NCBI GenBank assembly: GCA_002796165.1
Contig: PCWF01000186.1
Span: 180 to 13,539, forward strand
Origin: Nitrospinae bacterium CG11_big_fil_rev_8_21_14_0_20_56_8
Lineage (GTDB): Bacteria; Nitrospinota; Nitrospinia; Nitrospinales; VA-1
DNA length: 13,360 bases
Direction of reading: 5' to 3'
Below the pieces are notes generated by a model that ran no database searches, was not told the origin of the DNA, and saw nothing but the letters and a program-made list of their open reading frames with translations. This document shows, piece by piece, positions 13,073 through 13,360 of this stretch. The translations under genes and the position numbers were made by a program. Numbering within the stretch: the stretch's first letter is position 1; each line of letters starts with the position of its first letter.

Positions 13073-13086
13073 TCAATCGCGATTGA
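13073..13086. promoter_or_regulatory. 14-base perfect palindrome in a divergent promoter region
   Basis: TCAATCGCGATTGA lies between the beta-propeller gene and the membrane-protein gene, 18 bases before ATG 13104. Its place and symmetry suit a dimeric repressor site. I see no convincing pair of promoter boxes in this 111-base region, and the regulator is unknown. Confidence 0.35.
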
Positions 13087-13103
13087 CAACGGGGAGAACC
13101 TGT

Positions 13104-13360
13104 ATGGCCATGCCTTACCAGACCGGCAAAAAAGATATCGCATCGGGAGTTCTCCTGCTGGGCATCACCGGACTGCTGATCGGGTTCGTGGTTCACAGCG
13201 GATGGCTGATGCTGGTTGCGGGACTCCTGGGGGCGATCGTGGGCGGCTTCGTCGGTTGGGTCGGGGGGCGGCGGTATATGATCATTGTCTGCCTCGGCGC
13301 CCTGGCGGGGGGAAGCATCGGCTATACTTCGGGGGACACCGACATCATTATTATTTCCGC
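13104..13360 (+). CDS. Small glycine-rich membrane protein, 3' partial
   Basis: The first 85 residues are visible and the frame is open at the window end. They start MAMPYQTGKKDIASGVLLLG and contain three hydrophobic segments, about 12-30, 34-55 and 58-74. Gly-rich helices (GLLGAIVGGFVGWVGG, LGALAGGSIGY) resemble glycine-zipper type membrane proteins. A GGGGAG ribosome binding site at 13091-13096 supports ATG 13104; ATG 13110 is an alternative. I do not recognise the family. It is divergent from the beta-propeller gene and may share its control palindrome. Confidence 0.65.
   Translation, partial: MAMPYQTGKKDIASGVLLLGITGLLIGFVVHSGWLMLVAGLLGAIVGGFVGWVGGRRYMIIVCLGALAGGSIGYTSGDTDIIIIS

Noticed and set aside
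12993..13196. 68-residue extension of the beta-propeller protein to 13196
   Set aside because: It overlaps the divergent membrane-protein gene and buries the signal peptide. ATG 12992 has its own ribosome binding site.

Overview
The window is GC-rich bacterial DNA. Metabolic genes at both ends flank a roughly 3 kb, more AT-rich and repeat-rich stretch (about 1.6-4.4 kb) that holds toxin-antitoxin (TA) modules and gene fragments. The gene set is a long two-domain ThyX-like protein, a homodimer-type pyruvate:ferredoxin oxidoreductase followed by a dihydroorotate dehydrogenase-like protein, a proton-translocating transhydrogenase PntA/PntB, and exported proteins with Sec-type signal peptides. 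It fits an environmental Gram-negative-type bacterium with anaerobic or facultative metabolism (Nitrospinota, Nitrospirota or Desulfobacterota-like lineages would fit), but the phylum cannot be fixed from this sequence alone.

Layout. 1-1616 (+): 3' part of a thyX-like gene, open to the window edge. 1617-2383 (+): a palindromic operator and promoter, then a RelE-type toxin and an Xre-type antitoxin overlapping by ATGA. 2383-2521: a second copy of the last 45 codons of the thyX-like gene (134 of 139 bases identical), so the TA pair lies between two copies of a gene 3' end. 2522-3765: interspersed-repeat sequence, a truncated higA antitoxin on the minus strand, an intact hicB-hicA module on the minus strand, a short array of the 11-mer TCGTGGGGTCA, and a second higA 3' tail. 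This gives a second TA module between two copies of a gene tail. 3766-4158 (-): a small predicted exported protein with a nuclease-fold-like signature. 4372-8970 (+): nifJ and the dihydroorotate dehydrogenase-like gene, ended by a clear intrinsic terminator. 9022-12050 (+): own promoter, pntA and pntB; pntB is interrupted by an apparent one-base deletion at a run of five G. 12096-12143: hairpin between convergent genes. 12138-12992 (-): exported SMP-30/NHL-like beta-propeller protein. 13104-13360 (+): start of a glycine-rich small membrane protein, cut by the window end.

Function. NifJ links pyruvate and acetyl-CoA to reduced ferredoxin, and PntAB couples NADH/NADPH exchange to the proton gradient. 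Both serve redox balance but are separate transcription units. The middle is an accessory hotspot. Its most notable property is that two neighbouring TA modules, of different families and on opposite strands, are each bounded by duplicated gene 3' ends, in units of about 0.9 and 1.0 kb. That is what integration of small circles by homologous recombination, or tandem duplication followed by loss, would leave. No transposase or integrase is visible.
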